A DNA stretch of 64,000 nt from Stenotrophomonas rhizophila (GTDB lineage Bacteria; Pseudomonadota; Gammaproteobacteria; Xanthomonadales; Xanthomonadaceae): contig NZ_CP007597.1 in assembly GCF_000661955.1 (NCBI RefSeq), positions 1,667,605 to 1,731,604 on the forward strand, given 5' to 3'. The notes below the pieces were generated by a model. That model ran no database searches. It had not been told where the DNA came from and was given only the letters and a program-made list of their open reading frames with translations. The position numbers and the translations under genes were made by a program. Below are positions 10,206 through 18,001 of the stretch, one piece after another; the stretch's first letter is position 1; every line of letters starts with the position of its first letter.

Positions 10206-11033
10206 TTGAGGCAGCATCACCGACTGTCGCTTTTGCTCAAAGCGGCAGCGCTATCTCGCAGCACGTTCTATTACCAGACTCAGGCCATCTCCCGGCCTGA
10301 CCATCAGGCCGGGTTGAAGCGCCGCATCAAGGCAATCTACCGTCGCCATGAAGGCCTATATGGCTACCGACGCATTGCCGATGAACTGCGCCAGGCCGGC
10401 GAGCTGATCAATCGCAAGGTCGTCCAACGTCTGATGGGGTTGATGGGCCTCAAATCGGTGGTGCGGGTGAAAAAGTACACCTCATACCGCGGCGCGGTGG
10501 GCGCGGTTGCCCCGAACACCCTTCAACGCGAATTTCATGCTTCACGTCCTAATCAAAAGTGGGTTACCGACGTCACGGAGTTCAGGGTGGGCGGGAAAAA
10601 GCTCTATCTGTCGCCGATCATGGACTTGTACAACGGCGAAATCGTGGCCTACCAGACAAACACACGCCCATTGCTGGATATGGTCACAGCCATGCTCGGC
10701 AAGGCCTTCTTGCGACTGAAGTCCGGTGAAAAGCCACTTCTTCACTCAGATCAGGGTTGGCAGTACCAGCACCGGACATACCAGCACCTGCTGAAAAAAC
10801 AGGCCGTCACGCAGAGCATGTCGCGCAAGGGCAATTGCCTGGACAATGCCGCCATGGAGAGCTTCTTTGGCACCCTGAAATCGGAATTCTTCCATCTCAA
10901 GCGCTTCACCAGCATTGACCAGCTCAAACGCGGACTGGACCACTACATCCGGTACTACAATCACCAGCGCATCAAGCTCAAACTGAATGGCCAGAGCCCG
11001 GTTCAATTCCGGATCCAAGCCTTCGGTACCTAG
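10206..11033 (+). CDS. IS150-type transposase OrfB (DDE integrase)
   Basis: Catalytic transposase subunit of 275 residues. An HTH_21-type region (RRHEGLYGYRRIADELRQAG) is followed by the rve integrase core with an intact DDE triad: Asp in WVTDVTEF, Asp in HSDQGWQYQH and Glu in DNAAMESFFG, then the usual LKSEFFH and YNHQRIKLKLNGQSP. The first possible start is TTG at 10206, overlapping the shifted orfA stop, but the frame is open from 10137. An OrfAB fusion could therefore arise by frameshifting. No inactivating lesion is visible. Confidence 0.92.
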   Translation: MRQHHRLSLLLKAAALSRSTFYYQTQAISRPDHQAGLKRRIKAIYRRHEGLYGYRRIADELRQAGELINRKVVQRLMGLMGLKSVVRVKKYTSYRGAVGAVAPNTLQREFHASRPNQKWVTDVTEFRVGGKKLYLSPIMDLYNGEIVAYQTNTRPLLDMVTAMLGKAFLRLKSGEKPLLHSDQGWQYQHRTYQHLLKKQAVTQSMSRKGNCLDNAAMESFFGTLKSEFFHLKRFTSIDQLKRGLDHYIRYYNHQRIKLKLNGQSPVQFRIQAFGT

Positions 11034-11065
11034 ATCCCACTGTCCAACTTTGTGGGGTCAGTTCA

Positions 11066-11080
11066 ATGGCGTGGCTCTAC
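11066..11080. repeat. Right half of IS-split SMAG copy
   Basis: ATGGCGTGGCTCTAC completes the palindrome whose left half ends at 9640. The ATG is duplicated as the IS target site. Confidence 0.9.
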
Positions 11081-11091
11081 CCGGGTGCGGG

Positions 11092-11538
11092 TTACGGCGC
11101 GGGGTCCGCGTCCAGTTCCACGTCTGCATCCTGCAGCGCCACGAAGGCCCAGAACGGCACGTTGCTTTCGCTCCAGAAGCGGCTGGCTTCGTCGAGCACC
11201 TCCAGCAGCGTGTCGAAGTCGGCGCCAGCCTGCGCGCGCAGTGCATCGGCATCATTGAAGAGCAGCGCATAGCCGTTGGCCGGCAGCCAGGCCAGATCGC
11301 GCAGGTTGTCGGTCAGTGCATCCCAGTTGCCGCCGAAGCCGGTCGGGAAATCCAGGCGCGCGGCCAGCCGCATCAGCAGCGTGCGCTTGTCCTGGCAGCC
11401 GTCCAGGTCGATCTGGACCACGCGCAGGCCGGCATCGCGCATCGCCGCCGACAGCGGGCCCACGTCGCCGTTGCCGATGGCGTACACGCCGGCGTTGTTG
11501 ATGTCGTGCAGGCCCAATTCGAATGCGTCGTGGTTCAT
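11092..11538 (-). CDS. Barstar-family ribonuclease inhibitor
   Basis: Cytoplasmic inhibitor that would bind and block the barnase-like ribonuclease encoded just upstream. The 148-residue protein includes the barstar-type core VVQIDLDGCQDKRTLLMRL, then LDFPTGFGGNWDALTDNL, where the GxNWDAL pattern is the barstar hallmark of the RNase-contact helix. Classic barstar is about 90 residues; here both ends are longer. Its ATG overlaps the stop of the RNase gene by 4 bp (ATGA), so the pair is translationally coupled. It ends 12 bp from the right SMAG half beside the IS element. Confidence 0.9.
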   Translation of the reverse strand: MNHDAFELGLHDINNAGVYAIGNGDVGPLSAAMRDAGLRVVQIDLDGCQDKRTLLMRLAARLDFPTGFGGNWDALTDNLRDLAWLPANGYALLFNDADALRAQAGADFDTLLEVLDEASRFWSESNVPFWAFVALQDADVELDADPAP

Positions 11539-11996
11539 TGCCAGCTCCCGGCCGGTGGTACATCAAAACTGCGGAATGTTTCGTAGTGGTCGTCGGTGTA
11601 GAACCAGCCGGTGGGCGGGGTGCCGCCGGTGACGATGCGACGCGCACCGCGATTGCCGGCACCGGGGGTGTCGACGGTGTACTCGTGGTAGTAGCCGCGT
11701 GGACGCGGCGGCAGGCGCTGCTCGCGGTTGCCGAACACGCTGCCGTCCTGGCGGTGCGGGAACGGGCCGCCGCGCTGGATCAGCGCGATGGTGGCGCGCG
11801 CCTCGGCCGGCAGGAACGGGGGCAGCGGGTCGTGTGCGGGCGTGCGCGCCGCTGCTGCAGCCGCCGGTGCGGCCTCGATCGGTTGCGACAACGAAGGGGC
11901 GAACTGCGGCGGCGGCGGACGCTGCATCAGCTTGACCGCGGCCAGGCCGCCGATCAGCAGCACAATGGCGAGCAGCAACAGAAGGGGCTTGCGCAT
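11535..11996 (-). CDS. Barnase/RNase N1-type guanyl ribonuclease, membrane-anchored or secreted
   Basis: Guanine-preferring ribonuclease of the barnase/RNase Sa group, 153 residues. It has an N-terminal hydrophobic segment (RKPLLLLLAIVLLIGGLAAV) that is a signal peptide or an uncleaved anchor, a Pro/Ala linker (about 25-60), then the RNase domain. Matches to barnase include FGNREQRLPPRP, catalytic Glu in YYHEYTVDTPG, Arg in NRGARRIV, and catalytic His in WFYTDDHYETF. The downstream barstar gene overlaps by 4 bp. The start is chosen as the ATG directly before the hydrophobic stretch; the frame is open further upstream but has no signal-like sequence there. The biological target is unknown (nutrient RNA scavenging or antagonism). 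Confidence 0.9.
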   Translation of the reverse strand: MRKPLLLLLAIVLLIGGLAAVKLMQRPPPPQFAPSLSQPIEAAPAAAAAARTPAHDPLPPFLPAEARATIALIQRGGPFPHRQDGSVFGNREQRLPPRPRGYYHEYTVDTPGAGNRGARRIVTGGTPPTGWFYTDDHYETFRSFDVPPAGSWQ

Positions 11997-12243
11997 GGGG
12001 CAGGGCGGGCCAGGGAAGACAGCCGCTACTGTACCGCCAAGCGCGTATCCGGCGATGAGGCGCAGCCGAACAGCGCCGCCGCGCCGCGCGTTGCCGTCAC
12101 CGGTGCGTAACACCGTGTGTAGAAGCGGCATGCACAGGACCAAGTTTCCTTTACATGGGCCTTGGTAAGCTTGTCGGCCATCCCCATCATCGTCAGCGCA
12201 ACGCCCGGTCTTCGCCGGGTGAGTGAGCTACCAGGAGAACCAC

Positions 12244-12855
12244 ATGGCCTATACCCTCCCCAAGCTGTCCTACGCCTACGACGCACTTGAGCCGAATATC
12301 GACGCGGCCACGATGGAAATCCATCACACCAAGCACCACCAGACCTACATCAACAACGTCAACGCCGCGCTGGAAGGCACCGAGTTCGCCGACCTGCCGA
12401 TCGAAGAACTGGTGAAGAAGACCAAGTCGCTGCCGGAGAACCTGCAGGGTCCGGTGCGCAACAACGGTGGCGGCCACGCCAACCACAGCCTGTTCTGGAC
12501 CGTGATGTCGCCCAACGGCGGCGGCGCACCGGTGGGCGACGTGGGCAAGGCCATCGAGTCGCAGCTGGGTGGCTTCGAGAAGTTCAAGGAAGCCTTCACC
12601 AAGGCCGCACTGACCCGCTTCGGCAGCGGCTGGGCATGGCTGAGCGTCACCCCCGACAAGAAGGTGGTGGTGGAAAGCAGCGCCAACCAGGACAGCCCGC
12701 TGATGGACGGCAACACGCCGATCCTGGCGCTGGACGTCTGGGAACACGCCTACTACCTGAAGTACCAGAACCGTCGCCCGGAATACATCGGCGCGTTCTT
12801 CAACGTGGTCGACTGGAACGAAGTCGAGCGTCGTTACCAGGCCGCGATCGCCTGA
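12244..12855 (+). CDS. sodA: Superoxide dismutase (Mn type)
   Basis: Converts superoxide to peroxide and oxygen in the cytoplasm. The 203-residue protein has metal ligands His27 ([11 protein letters not shown]), the His in [13 protein letters not shown], and Asp/His in [18 protein letters not shown]. The Gln in ANQDSPLM and overall similarity to E. coli SodA favour manganese over iron, although cambialistic use cannot be excluded. The ATG at 12244 is preceded by AGGAGA at 12233. A strong bidirectional terminator follows 22 bp after the stop. Confidence 0.96.
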   Translation: MAYTLPKLSYAYDALEPNIDAATMEIHHTKHHQTYINNVNAALEGTEFADLPIEELVKKTKSLPENLQGPVRNNGGGHANHSLFWTVMSPNGGGAPVGDVGKAIESQLGGFEKFKEAFTKAALTRFGSGWAWLSVTPDKKVVVESSANQDSPLMDGNTPILALDVWEHAYYLKYQNRRPEYIGAFFNVVDWNEVERRYQAAIA

Positions 12856-12877
12856 GCGATACCGTCGCTAGCATGAT

Positions 12878-12909
12878 AAAACGGCCAGGCAGCAATGCCT
12901 GGCCGTTTT
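12878..12909. terminator. Bidirectional intrinsic terminator
   Basis: AAAACGGCCAGGCA pairs perfectly with TGCCTGGCCGTTTT across a 4-nt loop, giving U-runs on both strands. It serves sodA and the convergent gene ending at 12935. Confidence 0.92.
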
Positions 12910-12934
12910 CGTTTGGGGCGCCACGCCAGGTGGA

Positions 12935-13792
12935 TCAGGGCGCGCTGGCGGGTACCGGCGACTGCAGCCGCAACGTAGCCATCACCCCCAGCCGCAGCGC
13001 GCCCTTGTCGGGCACCGTGCCGTCGGCGGCGGGCAGCTTCAGGGCCTGTTGCCCGATGCCCTCGAAATGCTTGACCTGGAACAGCACGTCCAGCCCATGG
13101 CCGCGCGCGCTGCCGGCCACCGAGGGTGGATCGACCCGCTCGCCGGGGTTGCGCCGCGCGGGCTGGAAGCCGGGGGCGCTGCGCACCAGTTCGGCGGTGT
13201 CGGCCGAGAAGTCGCCCGCGATCAGCGAGGGCAGCCCTTCGGCCGTGGCGCCGATCCAGGTCATCAGGTCGCTGCTCTGGTGGCGGCGTACCTCCGGTTC
13301 GTCCGGGTCCGGGCGCAGCCGTGCCACATAGATGTTGATCAGCTCTTCCTGCAGCTTCACCCGCAACATCCCGGCCGCGCTGAACTGCCCCGGCGGGTGC
13401 AGCAGGGTGACGCCGTCTTCGCTGACCGGCAGCCGGGTCAGCATGGCGCTGCCATGGCGAAGCGCCTGGCTGGGCGGGTCGGCGGTGACGAAATCGCAGC
13501 TGTAGCGCAGCCGGGTGGCCAGCCAGCAGGCCGGGTTGCGGCCCTGCGCCTGCATGACGCGCTGGACCGCGATGACGTCCGGCTGCAGTGTCTCGAGCAT
13601 CTGCAGCACCTGGTCGCGGCGTTGCTCCCATTGCCCTTCGTCCAAGGTGGGCAGCTCCAGCGTGGCCACCTTGAGCAGGCGCGGACCGGGGTCGGCCTGG
13701 CGCGCCTGCACCTGCGCCGCCGAGGCGGCCCAGAGCATGAGCAGCAACCAGCCCGGCCAACGTCCCGTGACAGCAGTGGAGATCATGCGCAT
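12935..13792 (-). CDS. Secreted endonuclease/exonuclease/phosphatase-family protein
   Basis: A 285-residue protein with a signal peptide (WLLLMLWAASAAQVQA, cleavage near residue 30). The rest has an endonuclease/exonuclease/phosphatase fold pattern: LKVATLELPT at the start, QPDVIAVQRVM (the family usually has a metal-binding Glu here, replaced by Gln), HGSAMLTRLPV, and GDFSADTAE, which replaces the usual GDFN. The final conserved D-H is hard to see. Catalysis is therefore doubtful, and it may be a diverged or binding-only member. The start ATG at 13792 is followed two codons on by another ATG. It is divergent from the peptide transporter gene. Confidence 0.7.
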   Translation of the reverse strand: MRMISTAVTGRWPGWLLLMLWAASAAQVQARQADPGPRLLKVATLELPTLDEGQWEQRRDQVLQMLETLQPDVIAVQRVMQAQGRNPACWLATRLRYSCDFVTADPPSQALRHGSAMLTRLPVSEDGVTLLHPPGQFSAAGMLRVKLQEELINIYVARLRPDPDEPEVRRHQSSDLMTWIGATAEGLPSLIAGDFSADTAELVRSAPGFQPARRNPGERVDPPSVAGSARGHGLDVLFQVKHFEGIGQQALKLPAADGTVPDKGALRLGVMATLRLQSPVPASAP

Positions 13793-13959
13793 AACGATAA
13801 GTTTACGCTTTGTCCGTCGACGCTTCGTGACTTCCGCCGCGATTTGACGCGTTTGCCTGCCATGTCCGTGGCGCGCTGTCATGTAGGAGCGCAGCGTGCG
13901 TGGGCGTAGGGGTTCCGGTAAGCTCGCGCCCTTTCGTATTCGCAGGACAGCCCCATAGG

Positions 13960-15522
13960 ATGAGCACGATCGCAGCCGCCAGCGCAGGCAAGGGAAGAAT
14001 GCCGCGCCAGATTCCGTACATCATTGGCAACGAGGCCTGCGAACGGTTCAGTTTCTACGGGATGCGCAACATCCTGGTGCAGTTCCTGATCACTTCGCTG
14101 CTGCTGCAGGAAGTGCTCGACCCGGCGAGAGAGGCCGAGGCCAAGGACATCATGCACAGCTTCATGATCGGCGTGTACTTCTTCCCGCTGCTCGGTGGCT
14201 GGCTGGCCGACAAGTTCTTCGGCAAGTACCACACCATCCTGTGGTTCAGCCTGATCTACTGTGCCGGTCACGCCTGCCTGGCCTTCTTTGAGGACAGTCG
14301 CCAGGGCTTCTTCGTCGGTCTGGGCCTGATCGCGCTGGGTGCCGGCGGCATCAAGCCGCTGGTGGCGTCGTTCATGGGCGACCAGTTCGACCAGAGCAAC
14401 AAGCATCTGGCCAAGGTGGTGTTCGAAGCGTTCTACTGGATCATCAACTTCGGCTCGCTGTTCGCCTCGCTGCTGATCCCGTTGGCGCTGAAGAACCTCG
14501 GTCCGTCCTGGGCGTTCGGCATCCCGGGCATCCTGATGTTCGTGGCCACCCTCGTGTTCTGGATGGGCCGCAAGCGGTATGTGCTGGTGCCCCTGCCGCC
14601 GAAGGATCCGCATTCGTTCGGCAACGTGGTGCGTACCGCGCTGACCGCGCAGGTGCCGGGCAAGGGCCGTCCGGGTCGTACCCTGGCCATTCTCGGTGCG
14701 GTGCTGGCCGTGGCTTCGATGGGTCTGGTGGGCAGCCTGGGCATCGTGATCTGCCTGTGCATCGCGCTGGTCCTGCTGCTGGCCGGTATCGGTGGCGGTA
14801 CCTGGCTCCAGCTGGACCGCGCCCGCGCGGTGCACCCGGCCGAGGCCGTGGAGGGCGTGCGCTCGGTGCTGCGCGTGCTGGTGATCTTCGCGCTGACCAC
14901 GCCGTTCTTCTCGCTGTTCGACCAGAAGGCCTCGACCTGGGTCCTGCAGGGCAAGGACATGGTCATGCCGAGCTGGTTCACAGCCTCGCAGATGCAGGCG
15001 TTGAACCCTGCGCTGGTGATGCTGCTCATCCCGTTCAACAATCTGGTGCTGTACCCGACCCTGCGCCGGTTCGGCTTCGAGCCGACCGCGCTGCGCCGGA
15101 TGACCGCTGGTATCGCCTTCAGTGGCCTTGCCTGGGTAGCGATCGGTGGTATCCAGGTGATGATGGACGGTGGCAACGCCATGTCCATCTTCTGGCAGAT
15201 TCTGCCCTACGCCCTGCTGACCTTCGGCGAAGTGCTGGTCTCGGCCACCGGCCTGGAGTTTGCCTACAGCCAGGCCCCGCAGGCGATGAAGGGCGTGGTG
15301 ATGAGCTTCTGGAACCTCACCACCACCATCGGCAACCTGTGGGTGCTGCTGTCCAACGCCGCGGTGCGCAATGACACGGTCACCCACCAGATCGCGAGTA
15401 CCGGACTGAGCCAGGCGGCGTTCCTGATGTTCTTCTTCGCCGGCTTCGCGTTCGTGGCGGCGTTGGCCTTCGGTTGGTATGCCAGGCGCTATCGTATGGT
15501 CGACAACTACCGCACGGCCTGA
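13960..15522 (+). CDS. POT-family proton-dependent oligopeptide transporter
   Basis: Inner-membrane MFS/POT symporter for di- and tripeptides, 520 residues and about 12-14 TM helices. The ExxERFxYYG-type proton-coupling motif is seen as NEACERFSFYGMRNI in helix 1, with GGWLADKFFGKYHTI and GIKPLVASFMGDQFDQ (PTR2 signature region) following. The start is the ATG at 13960, directly after AGGA; the frame stays open to 13900 but the first 20 residues do not look native. It is followed after 8 bp by a rhomboid protease gene, so the two are probably co-transcribed. Confidence 0.93.
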   Translation: MSTIAAASAGKGRMPRQIPYIIGNEACERFSFYGMRNILVQFLITSLLLQEVLDPAREAEAKDIMHSFMIGVYFFPLLGGWLADKFFGKYHTILWFSLIYCAGHACLAFFEDSRQGFFVGLGLIALGAGGIKPLVASFMGDQFDQSNKHLAKVVFEAFYWIINFGSLFASLLIPLALKNLGPSWAFGIPGILMFVATLVFWMGRKRYVLVPLPPKDPHSFGNVVRTALTAQVPGKGRPGRTLAILGAVLAVASMGLVGSLGIVICLCIALVLLLAGIGGGTWLQLDRARAVHPAEAVEGVRSVLRVLVIFALTTPFFSLFDQKASTWVLQGKDMVMPSWFTASQMQALNPALVMLLIPFNNLVLYPTLRRFGFEPTALRRMTAGIAFSGLAWVAIGGIQVMMDGGNAMSIFWQILPYALLTFGEVLVSATGLEFAYSQAPQAMKGVVMSFWNLTTTIGNLWVLLSNAAVRNDTVTHQIASTGLSQAAFLMFFFAGFAFVAALAFGWYARRYRMVDNYRTA

Positions 15523-15530
15523 GCCCTGAC

Positions 15531-16154
15531 ATGACCCCCGTCAATCTGCTGTTGATCGCCATCACCGTCATCGTGTCGTGGATGGCTTTCAAGAACCGAA
15601 AACTCGGCGACCGCCTGATCCTGTGGCCGCCGGCGGTGGACCGCCATCGCCAGTACGACCGCCTGGTGACCTACGGGTTCATCCATGCGGACCTGGCGCA
15701 CCTGGCGTTCAACATGATCACGCTGTTCTTCTTCGGCGGCCAGATCGAGTCGTTGATGGTCACCCTGACCGGCAGCTACCTGACCTACCCGGCGTTCTAC
15801 CTGGGGGCGCTGGTGGTGTCGATCCTGCCCAGCTACCTGAAGAACCAGAAGAACCCGAACTACCTCAGCCTGGGCGCGTCGGGCGCGGTGTCGGCGGTGC
15901 TGTTCGCCTTCATCCTGCTCAGCCCGTGGAGCGTGATCTACGTGTTCTTCATCCCGGCCCCGGCGATCATCTACGCGGTGTTCTACGTGGGCTACAGCAT
16001 CTGGATGGACAAGCGCGGCGGCGACCGCATCAACCACAGCGCGCACCTGGCCGGTGCCGCGTTCGGCGTGATTTTCCTGCTGGCCATGCGCCCGGCGATC
16101 TTCGAGCATTTCCTGCGCGAGCTGAGCAACCCCAGCTTCCGCCCGCTGGGCTGA
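15531..16154 (+). CDS. Rhomboid-family intramembrane serine protease
   Basis: Polytopic protease that cuts TM segments of substrates inside the inner membrane. The 207-residue protein has six hydrophobic segments. The catalytic Ser lies in GASGAVSAVLF and the catalytic His in NHSAHLAGAAFG. The membrane-entry motif (THIFLHG-like) is here YGFIHADLAHLAFNM. It starts 8 bp after the peptide transporter stop. No substrate is obvious nearby. It is followed by palindromes. Confidence 0.92.
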   Translation: MTPVNLLLIAITVIVSWMAFKNRKLGDRLILWPPAVDRHRQYDRLVTYGFIHADLAHLAFNMITLFFFGGQIESLMVTLTGSYLTYPAFYLGALVVSILPSYLKNQKNPNYLSLGASGAVSAVLFAFILLSPWSVIYVFFIPAPAIIYAVFYVGYSIWMDKRGGDRINHSAHLAGAAFGVIFLLAMRPAIFEHFLRELSNPSFRPLG

Positions 16155-16167
16155 GCCTGCGCCGGGG

Positions 16168-16347
16168 GTACCGACCAGCGGTCGGTACCTGCCGGGACCG
16201 GGGTCACCGGCAGCCCACGGCAGGTCACGGCCGTTGATCGAGACGCGTGTACCGGGGCAGCATGCCGCCACCGGGTCATGTCACGACCATTGGTCGTGAC
16301 GCATTCGGGGTACGTTTCGCGGTAGGTCACGACCGTTGGTCGTGACC
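16168..16347. repeat. Cluster of GTAC/GTAG palindromes
   Basis: Hairpins built on GTACCGACC...GGTCGGTAC (about 16168-16189), GTCACGACCATTGGTCGTGAC-type (16280-16300) and a GTAG-initiated GGTCACGACCGTTGG copy (16322-16347). The last is a SMAG variant and the others are degenerate. They lie between convergent rhomboid and 58-residue genes. Confidence 0.75.
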
Positions 16348-16355
16348 CAGGCCGC

Positions 16356-16532
16356 TTACGCGGCCTTCTTGCCTTCCGCACCATAGGCGCTGAGCAGGCG
16401 GGCATAGACCTCGTTGTCGATCTGGTCGAATTCCCAGCTCTGGGTCTGGCCATTCACGGCCAGCTGGAACAGACCTTCCAGCAGCGAGCTGTCGGCATCG
16501 CCAGGGGCGGGGGAGGTAGGTGCGTTGTCCAT
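16356..16532 (-). CDS. Small acidic hypothetical protein
   Basis: A 58-residue protein (MDNAPTSPAPGDADSSLLEG ... ending AEGKKAA). A clear AAGGAGGT Shine-Dalgarno 5 bp before the ATG supports it as a real gene. It is soluble and acidic, with no TM segment or Cys and no motif I recognise. It is convergent with the rhomboid gene, with SMAG-like palindromes directly at its 3' end. Confidence 0.7.
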   Translation of the reverse strand: MDNAPTSPAPGDADSSLLEGLFQLAVNGQTQSWEFDQIDNEVYARLLSAYGAEGKKAA

Positions 16533-16745
16533 GTGGACCTCCTTGTGGAGCACGATCGGGTAGGCAGGTGTCGCAAAACTCGTGCCAGCTTTCACGCCCT
16601 GTCCGTTACCGATATCGGCTTGAATGGCCGGACCTTTAGGGCGGTATGTGACGCGTTACGTCGTTGCTTGCCCCTGTTCAGACTTCACGCGATCATGGCG
16701 CTACGCTGCGCACTATCGCGTCAGTTGCCGCAGGAGACACCGCCC

Positions 16746-17060
16746 ATGGCTTCGGTCACCCCGCCCGGATTGGCATACGAGGTGGAGCACGATCTGGCCA
16801 ACCACCGGTTCCAGGCCCGGGTTCAAGGGCATCTGGCACTGCTGGATTACCAGATCAAGTCGCTGAAACGACAGAAGCGCATGGTCATCACCCACACCGA
16901 GGTGCCCGAACCTATCGAGGGGCGTGGCATCGCAGGGGAGTTGACCAAGGTGGCGCTCCGCTATGCGCGCGAACACAAATACAAGGTGGTGCCGGCGTGT
17001 GCCTACGCCGAAGCCTTCATGCAACGCCATGAGGAATACGACGACCTGCTGGCCGGCTGA
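16746..17060 (+). CDS. Small GNAT acetyltransferase, YjdJ/NATD1 type
   Basis: A 104-residue single-domain protein of the small GCN5-like family. The pattern is ANHRFQARVQGHLALLDYQI, then ITHTEVPEPIEGRGIAGELT (the acetyl-CoA-binding loop, GRGIAG) and KVVPACAYAEAFMQRHEEY, which matches YjdJ-like proteins well. The start ATG at 16746 is preceded by GCAGGAGAC. The substrate is unknown. It is followed 63 bp later by a lipoprotein gene on the same strand. Confidence 0.9.
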   Translation: MASVTPPGLAYEVEHDLANHRFQARVQGHLALLDYQIKSLKRQKRMVITHTEVPEPIEGRGIAGELTKVALRYAREHKYKVVPACAYAEAFMQRHEEYDDLLAG

Positions 17061-17123
17061 CGGCAGCAGGGGGTGTCTCAGGGACGACCGATCATCATGC
17101 TGGGTTTCAACAAGGGGATTGCA

Positions 17124-17987
17124 ATGAACATCGTAGTAAACCGTCGCGCGCTGCGCGCCAGCGCGTTGGCCCTGGCCGTGGGCCTGGTGCTGGTGGCCGG
17201 CTGCAAGCGCGACGCCGCCGATACCGCCGCACCACCGGCCGATGGCAGCGCGGCGGCGCAGCCGGCCAACATCGAGACGCCGGCCGACGCAGCGGCCCCG
17301 GTGGAACTGCGCGACGTGATCGAAAACACGCCGCAGGCCGTGGTGGGTATCAGCTACCCGACCGACATCGCGCGGTACCCGGGCCTGGCCAAGGCACTGT
17401 CCGACTATGCCGGCGCGGCGCGCGGCGAGCTGCAGCAGGCCGTGGATGGCCTCGGCAATGACAAACCGACGATGCCCTACGAGCTGTCGCTGAGCTTCGA
17501 GAAAGTGCTGGAAACCCCGCAGCTTGTGGTGGTCAGCGCCGATGGCAGCCGCTACACCGGCGGTGCCCATGGCGAGCCGCTGGTGGCGCGCTTTGTGTGG
17601 TTGCCCGAGCAGCAGCAGATGCTCACCGCCGACAAGCTGGTGGCCGACGCCAAGGGCTGGAAGGCGGTCAGTGATTACATCGGCGACCAGCTGCGCGAGC
17701 GCGTGGCCACCCGCCTGAGCAGCGAAGACATCGACCCGGGCCAGCTGCAGGAATCGCTGCGCAGCGCCAGCCGGATGATCGCCGACGGCACCGAGCCGAG
17801 CGCGGAGAACTTCAGTCAGTTCCAGCCGCTCACCGGTACCGATGGCAAGATCAGCGCGGTACGCTTTGTGTTCCCGCCGTACCAGGTGGGGCCGTACTCG
17901 GATGGCACGCAGACCGTGGATGTTCCGGCCAGCGTGCTGGCGCCGCACGTCGGCACCGCCTACGCGGGGTTGTTTGCCCGAGGCTGA
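17124..17987 (+). CDS. DUF3298 (RsiV-like) lipoprotein
   Basis: A 287-residue lipoprotein. Its signal sequence has lipobox VLVAGC (Cys27), followed by an Ala/Pro linker. The C-terminal part has the DUF3298 pattern: YTGGAHGEPLVARFVWLPEQQ..LTADKL, later FVFPPYQVGPYSDG. Relatives include the extracytoplasmic part of the anti-sigma factor RsiV and lysozyme-sensing proteins, but there is no sigma gene beside it here. A start at 17073 is possible but would lack a signal sequence. The cyclopropane synthase gene begins 14 bp after its stop. Confidence 0.82.
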   Translation: MNIVVNRRALRASALALAVGLVLVAGCKRDAADTAAPPADGSAAAQPANIETPADAAAPVELRDVIENTPQAVVGISYPTDIARYPGLAKALSDYAGAARGELQQAVDGLGNDKPTMPYELSLSFEKVLETPQLVVVSADGSRYTGGAHGEPLVARFVWLPEQQQMLTADKLVADAKGWKAVSDYIGDQLRERVATRLSSEDIDPGQLQESLRSASRMIADGTEPSAENFSQFQPLTGTDGKISAVRFVFPPYQVGPYSDGTQTVDVPASVLAPHVGTAYAGLFARG

Positions 17988-18001
17988 CCGACGGAGGCAA
18001 T

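Larger units (their letters stand above)
9641..11065 (+). mobile_element. IS3-family (IS150 subgroup) insertion sequence
   Basis: A 1425-bp element with terminal inverted repeats. The left end reads TGAACTGACCCCCGGAAGTT and the right end, reverse-complemented, reads TGAACTGACCCCACAAAGTT, which is the IS150-type terminus. It is flanked by a 3-bp direct repeat ATG (9638-9640 and 11066-11068), and joining the flanks recreates an intact SMAG palindrome. It carries orfA (helix-turn-helix plus leucine zipper) and orfB (DDE integrase) transcribed left to right. The complete ends and target duplication suggest a recent insertion. Confidence 0.93.

Noticed and set aside
13900..13959. Longer N-terminus for the POT transporter
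   Set aside because: The frame is open from 13900, but the 20 extra residues are not transporter-like and a ribosome site directly precedes the ATG at 13960.
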